Assembly (NCBI GenBank): GCA_910585095.1
Contig: CAJUBU010000003.1
Span: forward strand, 110,486-167,866
Reading direction: 5' to 3'
Origin: an uncultured Lachnospira sp.
GTDB taxonomy: Bacteria; Bacillota; Clostridia; Lachnospirales; Lachnospiraceae
Length of the DNA: 57,381 nt
The notes under the pieces were generated by a model that had not been told where the DNA came from, did not search any database, and saw nothing but the letters and a program-made list of their open reading frames with translations. Of the stretch, positions 36,152-44,775 are shown piece after piece (within the stretch, counting starts at the first letter, position 1; each line of letters begins with the position of its first letter). The translations under genes and the position numbers were made by a program.

Positions 36152-38209
36152 TTATATATCTCCTTCCTCAATCATTGTGTCTAATGTATCCTTAATCGCC
36201 TGCACAGCTTGGTCAACCGTACAATTGCGTAACTGTGCTCCCGCTATAGTCATATGACCGCCTCCGCCAAGTTTTTCCATAACAAGCTGTACATTAACCT
36301 CATCAATAGACCTTGCACTGATATAATTAATATCATTGTAGTATGTGATAACAAATGATGCTTTAATTCCTGATATATCAAGAAGCTGATTTGCTGCTTT
36401 TGCCCCTCCTATTGTTGGACTTGACAAACCAGAGCCATTAAAAACAGTAATGGCAAATGCATCATCATAAACCGTTGCTCTGCTAACTGCTCTTGCAACA
36501 GCGATATATTCTGCCATATCATTGCGCAGCATTTTTCGCACTCTTGTGACATCGGCTCCATGCCTTCTAAGAAATGCTGCCGCTTCAAATGTTCTAGGAC
36601 CTGATTTATTATGAAATCCATCTGTATCAATATTAATGCCTGCATACAGTGCATCGGCCTCATACGCCTTAATTTTAACATCATCTTCAACATATTGAAT
36701 CATCTCTGTTATCATTTCCGAAGCAGAGGAAGCATACGGGTCAACATACGACAATACTGCACCTTTTATGGAATCTGCTGATTGTCTATGATGGTCAAAC
36801 ACCACAACTGTCTTACAACTTCCCAATAAATCTGGACATTCTGTTAATACAGGTCTATTGGCGTCAACTACAATAACCACTGTGGATGAATTGACATACT
36901 CCACTGCATCCTCTCTTGTTATAAATAAATCTTCTGGATAATCGGATTTATTAACAAATCTATCCATAAATGGTTTTACACTTGTTGTAATATCATTAAT
37001 TACAATATGTGCGGTCTTTTCCAGCTTCCTACAAATAACATAGATGCCCATTGCGGAACCAAATGAATCAATATCGGCTATTTTATGCCCCATAATCAAT
37101 ACATTATCTGTTGTCTCAAGAATTTGCCTTAACGCATGAGCTTTTACTCGTACCTTCACTCTTGTATTCTTTTCCATCTGCTGGCTCTTACCGCCAAAAT
37201 ACGTAATTTTATCGCCATCTTTGACAACGGCTTGGTCTCCGCCGCGCCCTAGTGCTAAATCCATTGCCGCTTTTGCAACATCATAATTTTTTGCATAATC
37301 ACTTGCGCCTGTTCCTATACCAATGCTCAGTGTTATTTTCTTTTCCTCTCCAATTTTAACATTCTTAATATCTTCCAACAACGAAAACTTGTCTGCAATT
37401 AATTTCTCAAGATGTTTATATCGAAATACAACAAAATATTTATCCTTTTCCATCTTTCTTACAATAGCTGCACCTGATGAAAAATATTTATTAACCCTCT
37501 TATCCACTAATCCAATAAATAAAGAACGCCTTACATCATCTACACTCTCTAATGCTTCCTCATAATTATCTATGTAGACAAGTCCTACAACAAATCGTTC
37601 ATCTTTAATTTTTTGAATATACATATTAAGGTCTGTATTATCAAATACATACAAAGCTATAAAGGAATTATTTTCCCCATCACTATGATTTAAATTGCCA
37701 AATACAATATTATTTACCACAAATCGCTGCAATTCTACTGTATAATCTCTATCATTATATTGTAATTTTACTTGAACCGTATCTTCTTGTGGAAATGTAT
37801 CTACTGTAAGTTCAGGAAATATCGTATAAATATTTTTACAAAAGTCTTTTTTCTTTCCAGTAATATCCTGCATTTGTTTATTCATCCACAATACTTTGCC
37901 GCTGTCATCAAGCAGACAATATGGAACACTAAAATCATATAGTAACTGCCTTTGCACCTGTGAATAATTGGAAGAAAATTCCACTAATTCATGTAGCATA
38001 CTCTGTCTAAGATAAATTACTAAAAAAGCATTTATGACAATATAAATGGATGTAAAGATAAACATTACATATCCAGCATTTATATTAACAACAAATATTC
38101 CTAAAGATAACAATACAAGCAATAATCCTGTTATAATTGGCAAAATAAATACGATTCTTAGCTTACCTGTTATCTTATATGCCTGATTCAATTTTCGCTT
38201 ACTAAACAT
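36152..38209 (-). CDS. gdpP: GdpP-type c-di-AMP phosphodiesterase
   Basis: Membrane-bound enzyme degrading cyclic di-AMP. Layout: two membrane helices (about residues 18-65), a PAS-like domain (90-180), a degenerate GGDEF domain (about 200-330, ending LGRGGDQAVVK) and the DHH/DHHA1 phosphodiesterase (about 365-680) with MGHKIADIDSFGSAMG, VVVDANRP, VVFDHHRQ near 473 and GGGGHMTIAGAQL. 685 residues. GAGG precedes the ATG. Product levels affect cell-wall and potassium homeostasis in related species. Confidence 0.96.
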   Translation of the reverse strand: MFSKRKLNQAYKITGKLRIVFILPIITGLLLVLLSLGIFVVNINAGYVMFIFTSIYIVINAFLVIYLRQSMLHELVEFSSNYSQVQRQLLYDFSVPYCLLDDSGKVLWMNKQMQDITGKKKDFCKNIYTIFPELTVDTFPQEDTVQVKLQYNDRDYTVELQRFVVNNIVFGNLNHSDGENNSFIALYVFDNTDLNMYIQKIKDERFVVGLVYIDNYEEALESVDDVRRSLFIGLVDKRVNKYFSSGAAIVRKMEKDKYFVVFRYKHLEKLIADKFSLLEDIKNVKIGEEKKITLSIGIGTGASDYAKNYDVAKAAMDLALGRGGDQAVVKDGDKITYFGGKSQQMEKNTRVKVRVKAHALRQILETTDNVLIMGHKIADIDSFGSAMGIYVICRKLEKTAHIVINDITTSVKPFMDRFVNKSDYPEDLFITREDAVEYVNSSTVVIVVDANRPVLTECPDLLGSCKTVVVFDHHRQSADSIKGAVLSYVDPYASSASEMITEMIQYVEDDVKIKAYEADALYAGINIDTDGFHNKSGPRTFEAAAFLRRHGADVTRVRKMLRNDMAEYIAVARAVSRATVYDDAFAITVFNGSGLSSPTIGGAKAANQLLDISGIKASFVITYYNDINYISARSIDEVNVQLVMEKLGGGGHMTIAGAQLRNCTVDQAVQAIKDTLDTMIEEGDI

Positions 38210-38238
38210 ATTTTTTCCTCACTTCTTGAAGCAACAAC

Positions 38239-38320
38239 GCTATAGAGTATCCACTTTTATGACATGCGCCAAATGCTTATGCAAACATGGCACTTAGCTT
38301 ATTGCTCGCGGGAATAAAAC
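38239..38320 (+). repeat. Repeat family A, copy 2
   Basis: Reads GCTATAGAGTATCC...TGCGCCAAATGCTTATGCAA...TTGCTCGCGGGAATAAAA and aligns closely with copy 3 at 38481-38563. The core CGCCAAATGC...GCACTTAGC can fold into a hairpin. Confidence 0.7.
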
Positions 38321-38480
38321 GATATAAAGTCGTTTTTATAGTATACCATTTTTCTTAAAAACTGTAAATAACTTTGAACATTTCACAATCAACCTTTCTT
38401 TTCTTATTATCCATGCAAATTATACACTTAAAGAATATTCGTTATAGTAATAAAATCAAAATAATCATGCAGCACAGTAA

Positions 38481-38563
38481 GCTATAGGATATTTGACCCT
38501 CGCAGCATCCGCCAAATGCTCGTGCAAGTATAGCGCTTGGCGCATTGTCTACGGGAATAAAAT
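38481..38563 (+). repeat. Repeat family A, copy 3
   Basis: Reads GCTATAGGATATTTGACCCT, then CGCCAAATGCT and AGCGCTTGGCG, which form an 11-position hairpin with one mismatch, and ends CTACGGGAATAAAA. Copy 2 ends the same way (GCGGGAATAAAA). Lies between gdpP and the pectinesterase gene. Confidence 0.7.
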
Positions 38564-38579
38564 TGCCTATAAGTAAAAA

Positions 38580-38609
38580 TTGCCGGCAGATTAAATACTC
38601 TGCCGACAA
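38580..38609 (-). terminator. Terminator of the pectinesterase gene
   Basis: TTGCCGGCAGA (38580-38590) pairs with TCTGCCGACAA (38599-38609); on the minus strand the stem is followed by TTTTT. Confidence 0.85.
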
Positions 38610-38632
38610 TACTATCTTATTTTTTCAAATAT

Positions 38633-41341
38633 TTAGTTTTTACCAAATTTAACATCCATTCCAGCTAAATGCTTTAAAAGAAGAACAACATCTTGAATAT
38701 CAACTTTATTATCTGCATTGACATCACATGCTTTTTCATTAATATTTAATCCTGTCATTTGTGCTGCACGTTTCTGTAAAAGCACTGCATCGGATGCATC
38801 AATCTTACCATCATCATTAACATCACCATAATTTACCTCTGGGTCTGGTGTTGTTCCAGATGCAAAGTGTACTGGTTTCCAACCATCAAAGAATGATTCT
38901 ACTGAAACTGCCTTTGCCTCTTCCTCTGTCAAAATTTTAGCACCTTTTGCTCTTTTTGATGTATCAACTGCTTTTCCATCAGGTGTATGCAAATTGTACT
39001 CTGAATAATTTGCTTGTTCAGGTGTAACATTTGACATTGTTGCATAACCAGCTTCATGAATTAAATTAGCAGTTGCTGCTTCACAGTTATAATAAAGCAC
39101 TCTTGTTCCTGCTCCCCATGGACGACCTAAATAAATTCTCTTAGAACCTTCTTTAATTCCTTGATATGTTGTATTAACAATCTTGCAGTTATTAAATAAA
39201 TAACCATGTGCGCCGCCTTCTTTAGAAGCCGTAATATAACCACCATCTGCTGTCTTATCACTGTATCCATAGATACTTAATGTACAATCATCAAATACAA
39301 TGTTACCATTACCACAAATAAAGTCTGTTGTACCTTCAATCAAACAATCTTTAAAATACATATGCTCTGAACCATCACCTGTATACAAAGTATCCTGACT
39401 GCTTAAAAATGAACATTGATAAAATTCCATTTTGTCAGCTCGTGGGAACATTGCACATGCTCTCTCTTTATTCTTATTAAGTTGAACATTTACATTTAAA
39501 TTATTACGCAAATCCTTATTCTTGTCTTGTTGTGGATTAAGACCTACACCATCTGCAATTTCTTCTTCTGTCATATAACGGTTAAAGGATGCCTCAAACG
39601 TAATATTTTCAGCCTTAAAATCCGTTGCTGTTTCAACTAATTCAACTGTTGGACCCCAATCCTTAGAAACGGTTGTCATTTCATATTTATCAACAGCATA
39701 TTTTTTATCATAAAATCCTGTACTTGGATTTACACTGTAATATGTAGCTCCTATACCATAATACCATGTTACAAGAGGTGCCTCTGTTCTATCTGTAGCA
39801 AATGTAATATTTGGTGCAGATATAATAATTTGCTCACGGTATATTGCATCATTTAACTTTAAAGTCACACGCTGTCCTTCTGTTCTTTCCATACGTGCCA
39901 CATAATCAACGGCTGATTGAATCGTCTCAAATTCCTTGCCTTTACCTACTTCAATAGTTTCTTTATATGGAACTTTTGATACATCTGGCTCCATTCTGTC
40001 AAGGTAGACATCATTTGTGACAGCATCTTTCTTTACACTTACCTTATCAAATGCTGTATATCCATCTGCGGTAACAGAAGTTATATACTCACCCTCACGA
40101 AGTTCTGCTGTATAAGAATTTCCTTGTGGTGTAAAAGTATATGAATATCCTTCTTCATTCATATTTGTAAATGTAATCTCTGAAACTGGAACCGTCTTGT
40201 TATCTGATATTACAAAATTACCAGTCACCTTAGATACCGGCTTTTTCGTAGAAGTGATATTTTCTGTATGAGTGCCTTCCGCCTTATTAATAGAACCTAA
40301 AACTTCATAGTCATTTGCATTTATAAGCTTAACCGTAAAGTTTGCATCTGGTGTTATAACAGCTTCATATGTATAATTTCCGTCTGAAACCTTTGTTAAT
40401 TTTGCATCAATTGGAAGCATAGTTACATCATCTGGCTCAAACTGCATACCAAAATCACCTTTTAATGCACTGTCTGGAACACCTGTTAATGTACCGCTTA
40501 GCTTAGCTGTGGCTGCTTCTACAACAGAAGCATTATATGTAGCTGTTGGCTCATTTCCTTCAAGCGTAAACTTATGTGCATCACCTGTATCATCAAGTTT
40601 AAAGCCTGGCTTAGAAACCGATGCAATATAAGCCTCACTGCCATCAACACGCTTTAATACAACGGAATATGTATTATCTTCCTTAATATCTGCTGATGTC
40701 ACCTCATTTGTTTCTGTATCAAGAAAATAAACTTTATCGATACCATTTGCATTAGCATTAGCAATTGTACCTGTCACTGTCACGCGGTTAATTGGGTTAT
40801 ACTCTGTAAGATTAATCTTTGTAACCTTAACATCTCCATGTGAATAAATAGCAATATATTTTTGTCCGTTCACTTCCTGAATCATATCTGTAATATCAGG
40901 AATTGTAACCTTTTGTTCTTTTGTACTTGCACCGATTTGATATTGGTCCGTGTCAATGCCAACATTTGTTTTTCTGTCTAGAGCTTGATTTGCAATTTGT
41001 CCATATGTTATCATTGTAGTATCATCTTGAATTGGAAGCAATAAATATGAATTTGCACGAAACTTTAATAATGTAGGGTCAAAAGTAACATTATCCTTAG
41101 AATCTGCTGGATATAAAATTCCCGCTCCTCCTTTATCCGTATCTGGTAAAATTTCACCTTTTACAGGCATTGGTTTTCCATCATTTTTACTAAAATCCCA
41201 TGTACGTGTATTCGTTGCTGTCGGCGCTGCCTTTACTATTATTTTATCGCCTGCCCCCATTGTTGCCATACCAACTATAAGGGTAGAAGCCATGACTACG
41301 GAAACAACCTTTTTCAAGCCGTTTCTTAATTTTTTTGTCAT
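38633..41341 (-). CDS. Secreted pectinesterase (CE8) with C-terminal dockerin
   Basis: Demethylates pectin so that lyases can cut it. A signal peptide (about residues 1-35) is followed by a roughly 400-residue region of beta-rich domains of unclear function, then the CE8 beta-helix with SSQDTLYTG near 648, DFICGNGNIVFDDC near 672 and YLGRPWGAG near 739. These hold the catalytic Gln, Asp and Arg of the family. The last 65 residues are a dockerin (GDVNDDGKIDASDAVLLQKRA and DVNADNKVDIQDVVLLLKHLAG), very like that of the LRR protein. ATG 41341 follows GAAAGGAGA; the frame is open to 41395. Confidence 0.94.
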   Translation of the reverse strand: MTKKLRNGLKKVVSVVMASTLIVGMATMGAGDKIIVKAAPTATNTRTWDFSKNDGKPMPVKGEILPDTDKGGAGILYPADSKDNVTFDPTLLKFRANSYLLLPIQDDTTMITYGQIANQALDRKTNVGIDTDQYQIGASTKEQKVTIPDITDMIQEVNGQKYIAIYSHGDVKVTKINLTEYNPINRVTVTGTIANANANGIDKVYFLDTETNEVTSADIKEDNTYSVVLKRVDGSEAYIASVSKPGFKLDDTGDAHKFTLEGNEPTATYNASVVEAATAKLSGTLTGVPDSALKGDFGMQFEPDDVTMLPIDAKLTKVSDGNYTYEAVITPDANFTVKLINANDYEVLGSINKAEGTHTENITSTKKPVSKVTGNFVISDNKTVPVSEITFTNMNEEGYSYTFTPQGNSYTAELREGEYITSVTADGYTAFDKVSVKKDAVTNDVYLDRMEPDVSKVPYKETIEVGKGKEFETIQSAVDYVARMERTEGQRVTLKLNDAIYREQIIISAPNITFATDRTEAPLVTWYYGIGATYYSVNPSTGFYDKKYAVDKYEMTTVSKDWGPTVELVETATDFKAENITFEASFNRYMTEEEIADGVGLNPQQDKNKDLRNNLNVNVQLNKNKERACAMFPRADKMEFYQCSFLSSQDTLYTGDGSEHMYFKDCLIEGTTDFICGNGNIVFDDCTLSIYGYSDKTADGGYITASKEGGAHGYLFNNCKIVNTTYQGIKEGSKRIYLGRPWGAGTRVLYYNCEAATANLIHEAGYATMSNVTPEQANYSEYNLHTPDGKAVDTSKRAKGAKILTEEEAKAVSVESFFDGWKPVHFASGTTPDPEVNYGDVNDDGKIDASDAVLLQKRAAQMTGLNINEKACDVNADNKVDIQDVVLLLKHLAGMDVKFGKN

Positions 41342-41441
41342 AAAAATCTCCTTTCTGCAATTTGCATTCTTACTTTTTAGTATTGTATTAATCATTTTTT
41401 ATATTAAATTGAATAATCTTGCTATAAACTATAAACCTTTC

Positions 41442-41524
41442 GCCATTAGTATTTAACCTTTTGCGACAGTTGCCAAATATCTATGTAAGTCCATCTATTT
41501 AACTCATCGCTTATAAAAATAAAT
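41442..41524 (+). repeat. Repeat family A, copy 4
   Basis: Divergent copy: ATTTAACCTTTTGCGACAGT, TGCCAAAT, then CATCGCTTATAAAAATAAA. Position-by-position order matches copies 1-3. Non-coding, upstream of the pectinesterase gene. The rest of 41342-41771 is AT-rich and should include that gene's promoter. Confidence 0.5.
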
Positions 41525-41771
41525 ACGCCTTGTAAACTCATTCATTCCTTTTATAGAGGCAAAATTTTCTTTATTTAACATAAAATAAATTATTATACAA
41601 TACTTCCCTTATTTATAATATCACTTAATTCATTAATTTAACATACAACTTATTTCACAAAAAATTCATATTATTTTGTAAATATTGCACGAAAAAAGCC
41701 AGATGTATTACTACACCTGACATTTTCAATCAAAGAATATTCGCAATCCACTTTACTGCTTAATACGTACC

Positions 41772-41927
41772 AAGCGGATATTCGCAATCCGCTAACGCTA
41801 CTTGCTCAAACCCGCTAGCTGCTATCACAGCTTTTCAGTGGGAGCTTGTACTCCCACTGAAACAAGGAAGTCCCCCACTTATACCTACAGCATTGAAGTG
41901 GAGGACTTCCTTGATGAGGTTAAAATA
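41772..41927 (+). repeat. Repeat family B, copy 2, with two strong hairpins
   Basis: Left module 41772-41829 (AAGCGGATATTCGCAATCCG ... ACTTGCTCA ... CTGCTATCACA) is shared with 50212-50270. The middle holds hairpin 1 (41833-41844 with 41851-41862, 12 bp, loop CTTGTA) and hairpin 2 (41866-41880 with 41896-41910, 14 pairs and one mismatch). The right flank TTGATGAGGTTAAAA matches that of copy 3. It ends at the rpsR stop codon and may act as its terminator. Adjacent subterminal hairpins recall IS200/IS605-derived elements; no transposase is present. Confidence 0.65.
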
Positions 41928-42191
41928 TTAATCTACGCTGTATGGAAGCAATGCAACATGGCGCGCTCTCTTTACTGCTACTGTAAGCGCTCTTTGATGC
42001 TTTGCACAATTTCCTGTTATTCTTCTTGGAAGAATCTTGCCTCTTTCTGAGACAAATTTCTTTAACATATTTACATCTTTATAATCCAAAACCTTGTTTG
42101 CATCTGCACAAAATGCACATACTTTTTTTCTTCTGCGCACTGGTCTTCTTCTCATCTGACCTTCTGGTCTCTCAGCTTTCTTTTCTGGCAT
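41928..42191 (-). CDS. rpsR: Ribosomal protein S18
   Basis: Small-subunit protein, 87 residues, with a basic N-terminus, the motif KKVCAFCADANKVLDYKDVNMLKKFVSERGKI and ARHVALLPY. CAFC is the zinc-ligand-containing form. AGGAGG precedes the ATG. Third gene of the rpsF-ssb-rpsR operon, 17 bp after ssb. Confidence 0.97.
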   Translation of the reverse strand: MPEKKAERPEGQMRRRPVRRRKKVCAFCADANKVLDYKDVNMLKKFVSERGKILPRRITGNCAKHQRALTVAVKRARHVALLPYSVD

Positions 42192-42208
42192 ACCATTTAC
42201 CTCCTATT

Positions 42209-42658
42209 TTAATTGAAAGGCAGCCCCTCGTCATCTACACCGTCTGGAATATTCATAAATCCTTCACCTGCTGGCGTTGTTGGATTTGACCTTGCAGGTG
42301 TATAAGAACCATTTGCATCTGCTGTAGCTTTGCTCTCTGCAAATTCTTGGTCTTCAACTACCACATCCGTTGTGTATACTTTTTGTCCATCCCTGTTTGT
42401 ATAACTGCCTGTCTGGATTCTACCTGTAATTACTACTTTTGTTCCCTGATGAAAATACTTTTCTGCAAATTCACCAGACTTTCCAAATGCAACACAACTG
42501 ATAAAATCAGCTGTCTGGTCATTAGAATCATTTGTTCTGGCACGTCTTCTATCGACTGCCAATGTATATCGAACAACTGCAAGTGAACCATCTGCGCCCT
42601 GTGAATAGCGTACATCTGGTTCCCTTGTAAGCCTTCCCATTAATATTACCTTATTCAT
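42209..42658 (-). CDS. ssb: Single-stranded DNA-binding protein
   Basis: Protects and organises single-stranded DNA. The OB fold (MNKVILMGRLTREPDVRYSQ to about residue 105) is followed by a disordered tail ending DDEGLPFN, the acidic tip that binds partner proteins. 149 residues. AGAGGAGA precedes the ATG. Between rpsF and rpsR, as in most Firmicutes. Confidence 0.97.
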   Translation of the reverse strand: MNKVILMGRLTREPDVRYSQGADGSLAVVRYTLAVDRRRARTNDSNDQTADFISCVAFGKSGEFAEKYFHQGTKVVITGRIQTGSYTNRDGQKVYTTDVVVEDQEFAESKATADANGSYTPARSNPTTPAGEGFMNIPDGVDDEGLPFN

Positions 42659-42706
42659 AATTGTAATCTCCTCTTCTATAAAGAGTTGTTAAGCTAAACG
42701 GGATAA

Positions 42707-43012
42707 TTATTCTCCATCTTTAACGATTAAGAATCGAATTACATTTTCCATAATACGAAGTCTGCTTTCAACTTCTGCTGGACAAGTAACATCTGCTTCA
42801 AATTTTATGAAATTGTAGAAGCCTTCTGTTTCTGGTCTTTGACCCTTTACATGAGAAATCTCATATGCAAGCTTTTTCTTTTCGCATGTGCCTGGATCTG
42901 TAACTGTACCACCAAAGCGAGTAATTAATTCTTTAACCTGCTCGATTGTAGCATTTCTTGCTTCATCATCAACGTTTACGCTAACAACTAATGCTAATTC
43001 ATATTTCTTCAT
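42707..43012 (-). CDS. rpsF: Ribosomal protein S6
   Basis: Small-subunit protein, MKKYELALVVSVNVDDEARN, with the characteristic GFYNFIKFEADVTCPAEVESRLR segment. ATG 43012 follows AAGGAGG; the frame is open to 43069 but that start lacks a ribosome site and adds a non-family stretch. About 101 residues. A CTTTCAC/GTGAAAG hairpin lies in the 5' leader; S6-S18 often regulate this operon by binding its leader, but I cannot confirm the motif here. Confidence 0.96.
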   Translation of the reverse strand: MKKYELALVVSVNVDDEARNATIEQVKELITRFGGTVTDPGTCEKKKLAYEISHVKGQRPETEGFYNFIKFEADVTCPAEVESRLRIMENVIRFLIVKDGE

Positions 43013-43114
43013 TCTACATTGCACCTCCTTCTGGTCTCTGGCCCTTTCTTTTTCACAGTGAAAGAGCAAGGATAATATATACCACGAACATGTATGTTAT
43101 CATAAAAAAATAAT

Positions 43115-43190
43115 AATTACAAGCTTTTTTCAATTTTTTCTATTTTTTTTACAGAAAATTTTAATTACAAGCTTTTTTCAATTTTTTTGT
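43115..43190. repeat. Direct duplication of the DUF951 gene 3' end
   Basis: The sequence AATTACAAGCTTTTTTCAAT occurs at 43115 and again at 43163, 48 bp apart. The second copy encodes the last residues of the DUF951 protein; the first lies just downstream of its stop. A local tandem duplication is the simplest reading. Confidence 0.7.
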
Positions 43191-43352
43191 ATTCTTTTCT
43201 ACCATTATTCTGTTTACCATCATTTCATGTCCGCAGCCGTTGCACTTCAATTTAAAATCGGCTCCCACTCGAAGAATTTGCCATTCTGCACAGCCACAAG
43301 GATGTTTCTTTTTTAATTGTACAATATCGCCTACCTCATATACAACCATCAT
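43161..43352 (-). CDS. DUF951 family zinc-ribbon-like protein
   Basis: 63 residues: MVVYEVGDIVQLKKKHPCGCAEWQILRVGADFKLKCNGCG. The CGC and CNGCGH cysteines could bind a metal. DUF951 genes (yyzM in Bacillus) commonly lie next to rpsF/ychF, as here. Function is unknown. ATG 43349 and 43352 are both plausible after TAGGTGA. Confidence 0.9.
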   Translation of the reverse strand: MMVVYEVGDIVQLKKKHPCGCAEWQILRVGADFKLKCNGCGHEMMVNRIMVEKNTKKLKKACN

Positions 43353-43383
43353 TCACCTACATCATTTTTATTCAATATATATT

Positions 43384-43460
43384 ATCACAACACAAGTCCC
43401 ATTCCGCTTATATCTCTGCGATATTAATCGAAAAGGGACTTACTTATTGACATTAAAAAA
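43384..43460 (+). repeat. Repeat family B, copy 4 (hairpin cassette only)
   Basis: Reads TATCACAACACAAGTCCCAT, then TATATCTCTGCGATATTAAT and ends GGGACTTACTTATTGACATT. AAGTCCC (43394-43400) pairs with GGGACTT (43435-43441). It aligns with the second half of the copy at 50212. Located after the sirtuin gene, where it may act as a terminator. Confidence 0.6.
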
Positions 43461-43464
43461 CATA

Positions 43465-44181
43465 TTACACATTCGCAAACACATTGCCAAGCCCATCATG
43501 TATCAATAAATTTGCTCTTTTATCATAAGGGGTTGGTGTTTTATTTATTAAAACAAGTTTATTGCCGTTATAGTAATCTATCAAACCAGCTGCTGGATAT
43601 ACGCCAAGTGATGTACCTCCCACAATAAGAACATCTGCATCACGAATCAATCGTACTGCTTCTGATATATTATCGCTGTTTAAACCTTCCTCATACAAAA
43701 CGACATCTGGCTTTACTCTGCCTCCACATTTACATGTAGGTATATTGTCGGCATTCAATATATATTGCAATCCATAAAAACAACCACATTTCTCACAATA
43801 ATTTCTTAAAACGCTACCATGCAATTCTACAACATGTTTATTTCCAGCTTTTTGATGTAAACCATCAATATTTTGAGTGATTACGCCTTTTAATTTACCT
43901 CTTTTTTCAAGCTCTGACAATTTATTATGTGTTATAGAAGGCTTTGCATCTGCAAAAATCATTTTTTCACGATAAAATTTAAAAAATTCTTCAGGTTTTC
44001 TAACATAAAAAGAATGACTAAGTATTGTCTCAGGAGGATAATCATATTTTTGGTTATATAGACCATCAACACTTCTAAAATCAGGTATTCCACTTTCTGT
44101 AGATACGCCTGCTCCTCCAAAAAAAACAATATTTTCTGATTCTTCTACCCATTTTACAAAAATTTCTACTTCTTTACTCAT
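43465..44181 (-). CDS. NAD-dependent protein deacylase (sirtuin)
   Basis: Sir2 family, 238 residues: GAGVSTESGIPDFRS (NAD site), ITQNIDGLHQKAG, the catalytic His in VELHGSV, and four zinc cysteines (CEKC and CKCGG). Removes acyl groups from lysines. The start ATG overlaps the end of the CpsD-like gene by 8 bp, so it belongs to the polysaccharide-regulation operon. Its link to that operon is unexplained. Confidence 0.95.
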   Translation of the reverse strand: MSKEVEIFVKWVEESENIVFFGGAGVSTESGIPDFRSVDGLYNQKYDYPPETILSHSFYVRKPEEFFKFYREKMIFADAKPSITHNKLSELEKRGKLKGVITQNIDGLHQKAGNKHVVELHGSVLRNYCEKCGCFYGLQYILNADNIPTCKCGGRVKPDVVLYEEGLNSDNISEAVRLIRDADVLIVGGTSLGVYPAAGLIDYYNGNKLVLINKTPTPYDKRANLLIHDGLGNVFANV

Positions 44182-44764
44182 TTACCACCACACCCAATAC
44201 ATAACAACCAGCTTCATCAAGCTGCTTAACTTTCACTTCTGATGACATTTCACTGTAATCTGATTGTTTCAACATCACAATTGTCTCGTCACACATAGAA
44301 GCTATTTTCCCACTATCATCCGTAAGTACAACTATCCAGTCAAAATCTTCCTTTAATTTCTTAAAAAGGACTTTAATTTTTTCTATATTAATGTCTTCAT
44401 GTACTGTATAATCAGACATTCCTGTAAAAATAACCTTAAAATTATCTTTGTTTGTAAGACATATAATATCATTATAATCAAGCTCTTCTGTAAGATAATT
44501 GGCAACACCTTTTAAATCTCTTCCAACTCGATACTTTGCAATAAATATATCATCTCTTAAATCAGCATCAATAAAAATAACTTTTCCTCCTTTTGTATAA
44601 AGAGCATCTGCCAATTTAAATGCCATAGTACCCTCACCAACCACACTAATCGCAACAGACTCATCTTCTGACATATCAATAATACTGTCAGCAACGGATT
44701 CATAACTTTCTTTCTCGGATGGCTTCATCCTTGTTAATTTATCCACATTAACACTAAACACCAT
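44174..44764 (-). CDS. CpsD/CapB-like protein with degenerate P-loop
   Basis: 196 residues. ESYESVADSI, VAISVVGEGTMAFKLADALY and GGKVIFIDADLRDD follow the layout of bacterial tyrosine kinases of the CpsD/CapB type that partner Wzz-like proteins, but the Walker A lysine-Ser/Thr is missing (EGTMAF instead of EGKST) and no C-terminal tyrosine cluster is present. It is probably a non-catalytic or nucleotide-sensing relative. ATG 44764 follows AAAGGTGG by five bases. It lies 11 bp after the Wzz-like gene. Confidence 0.75.
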   Translation of the reverse strand: MVFSVNVDKLTRMKPSEKESYESVADSIIDMSEDESVAISVVGEGTMAFKLADALYTKGGKVIFIDADLRDDIFIAKYRVGRDLKGVANYLTEELDYNDIICLTNKDNFKVIFTGMSDYTVHEDINIEKIKVLFKKLKEDFDWIVVLTDDSGKIASMCDETIVMLKQSDYSEMSSEVKVKQLDEAGCYVLGVVVNE

Positions 44765-44775
44765 GTACACCACCT

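Noticed and set aside
41833..41910. A complete IS200/IS605 insertion sequence
   Set aside because: Hairpins resembling IS605-type ends are present but there is no tnpA or tnpB reading frame nearby.
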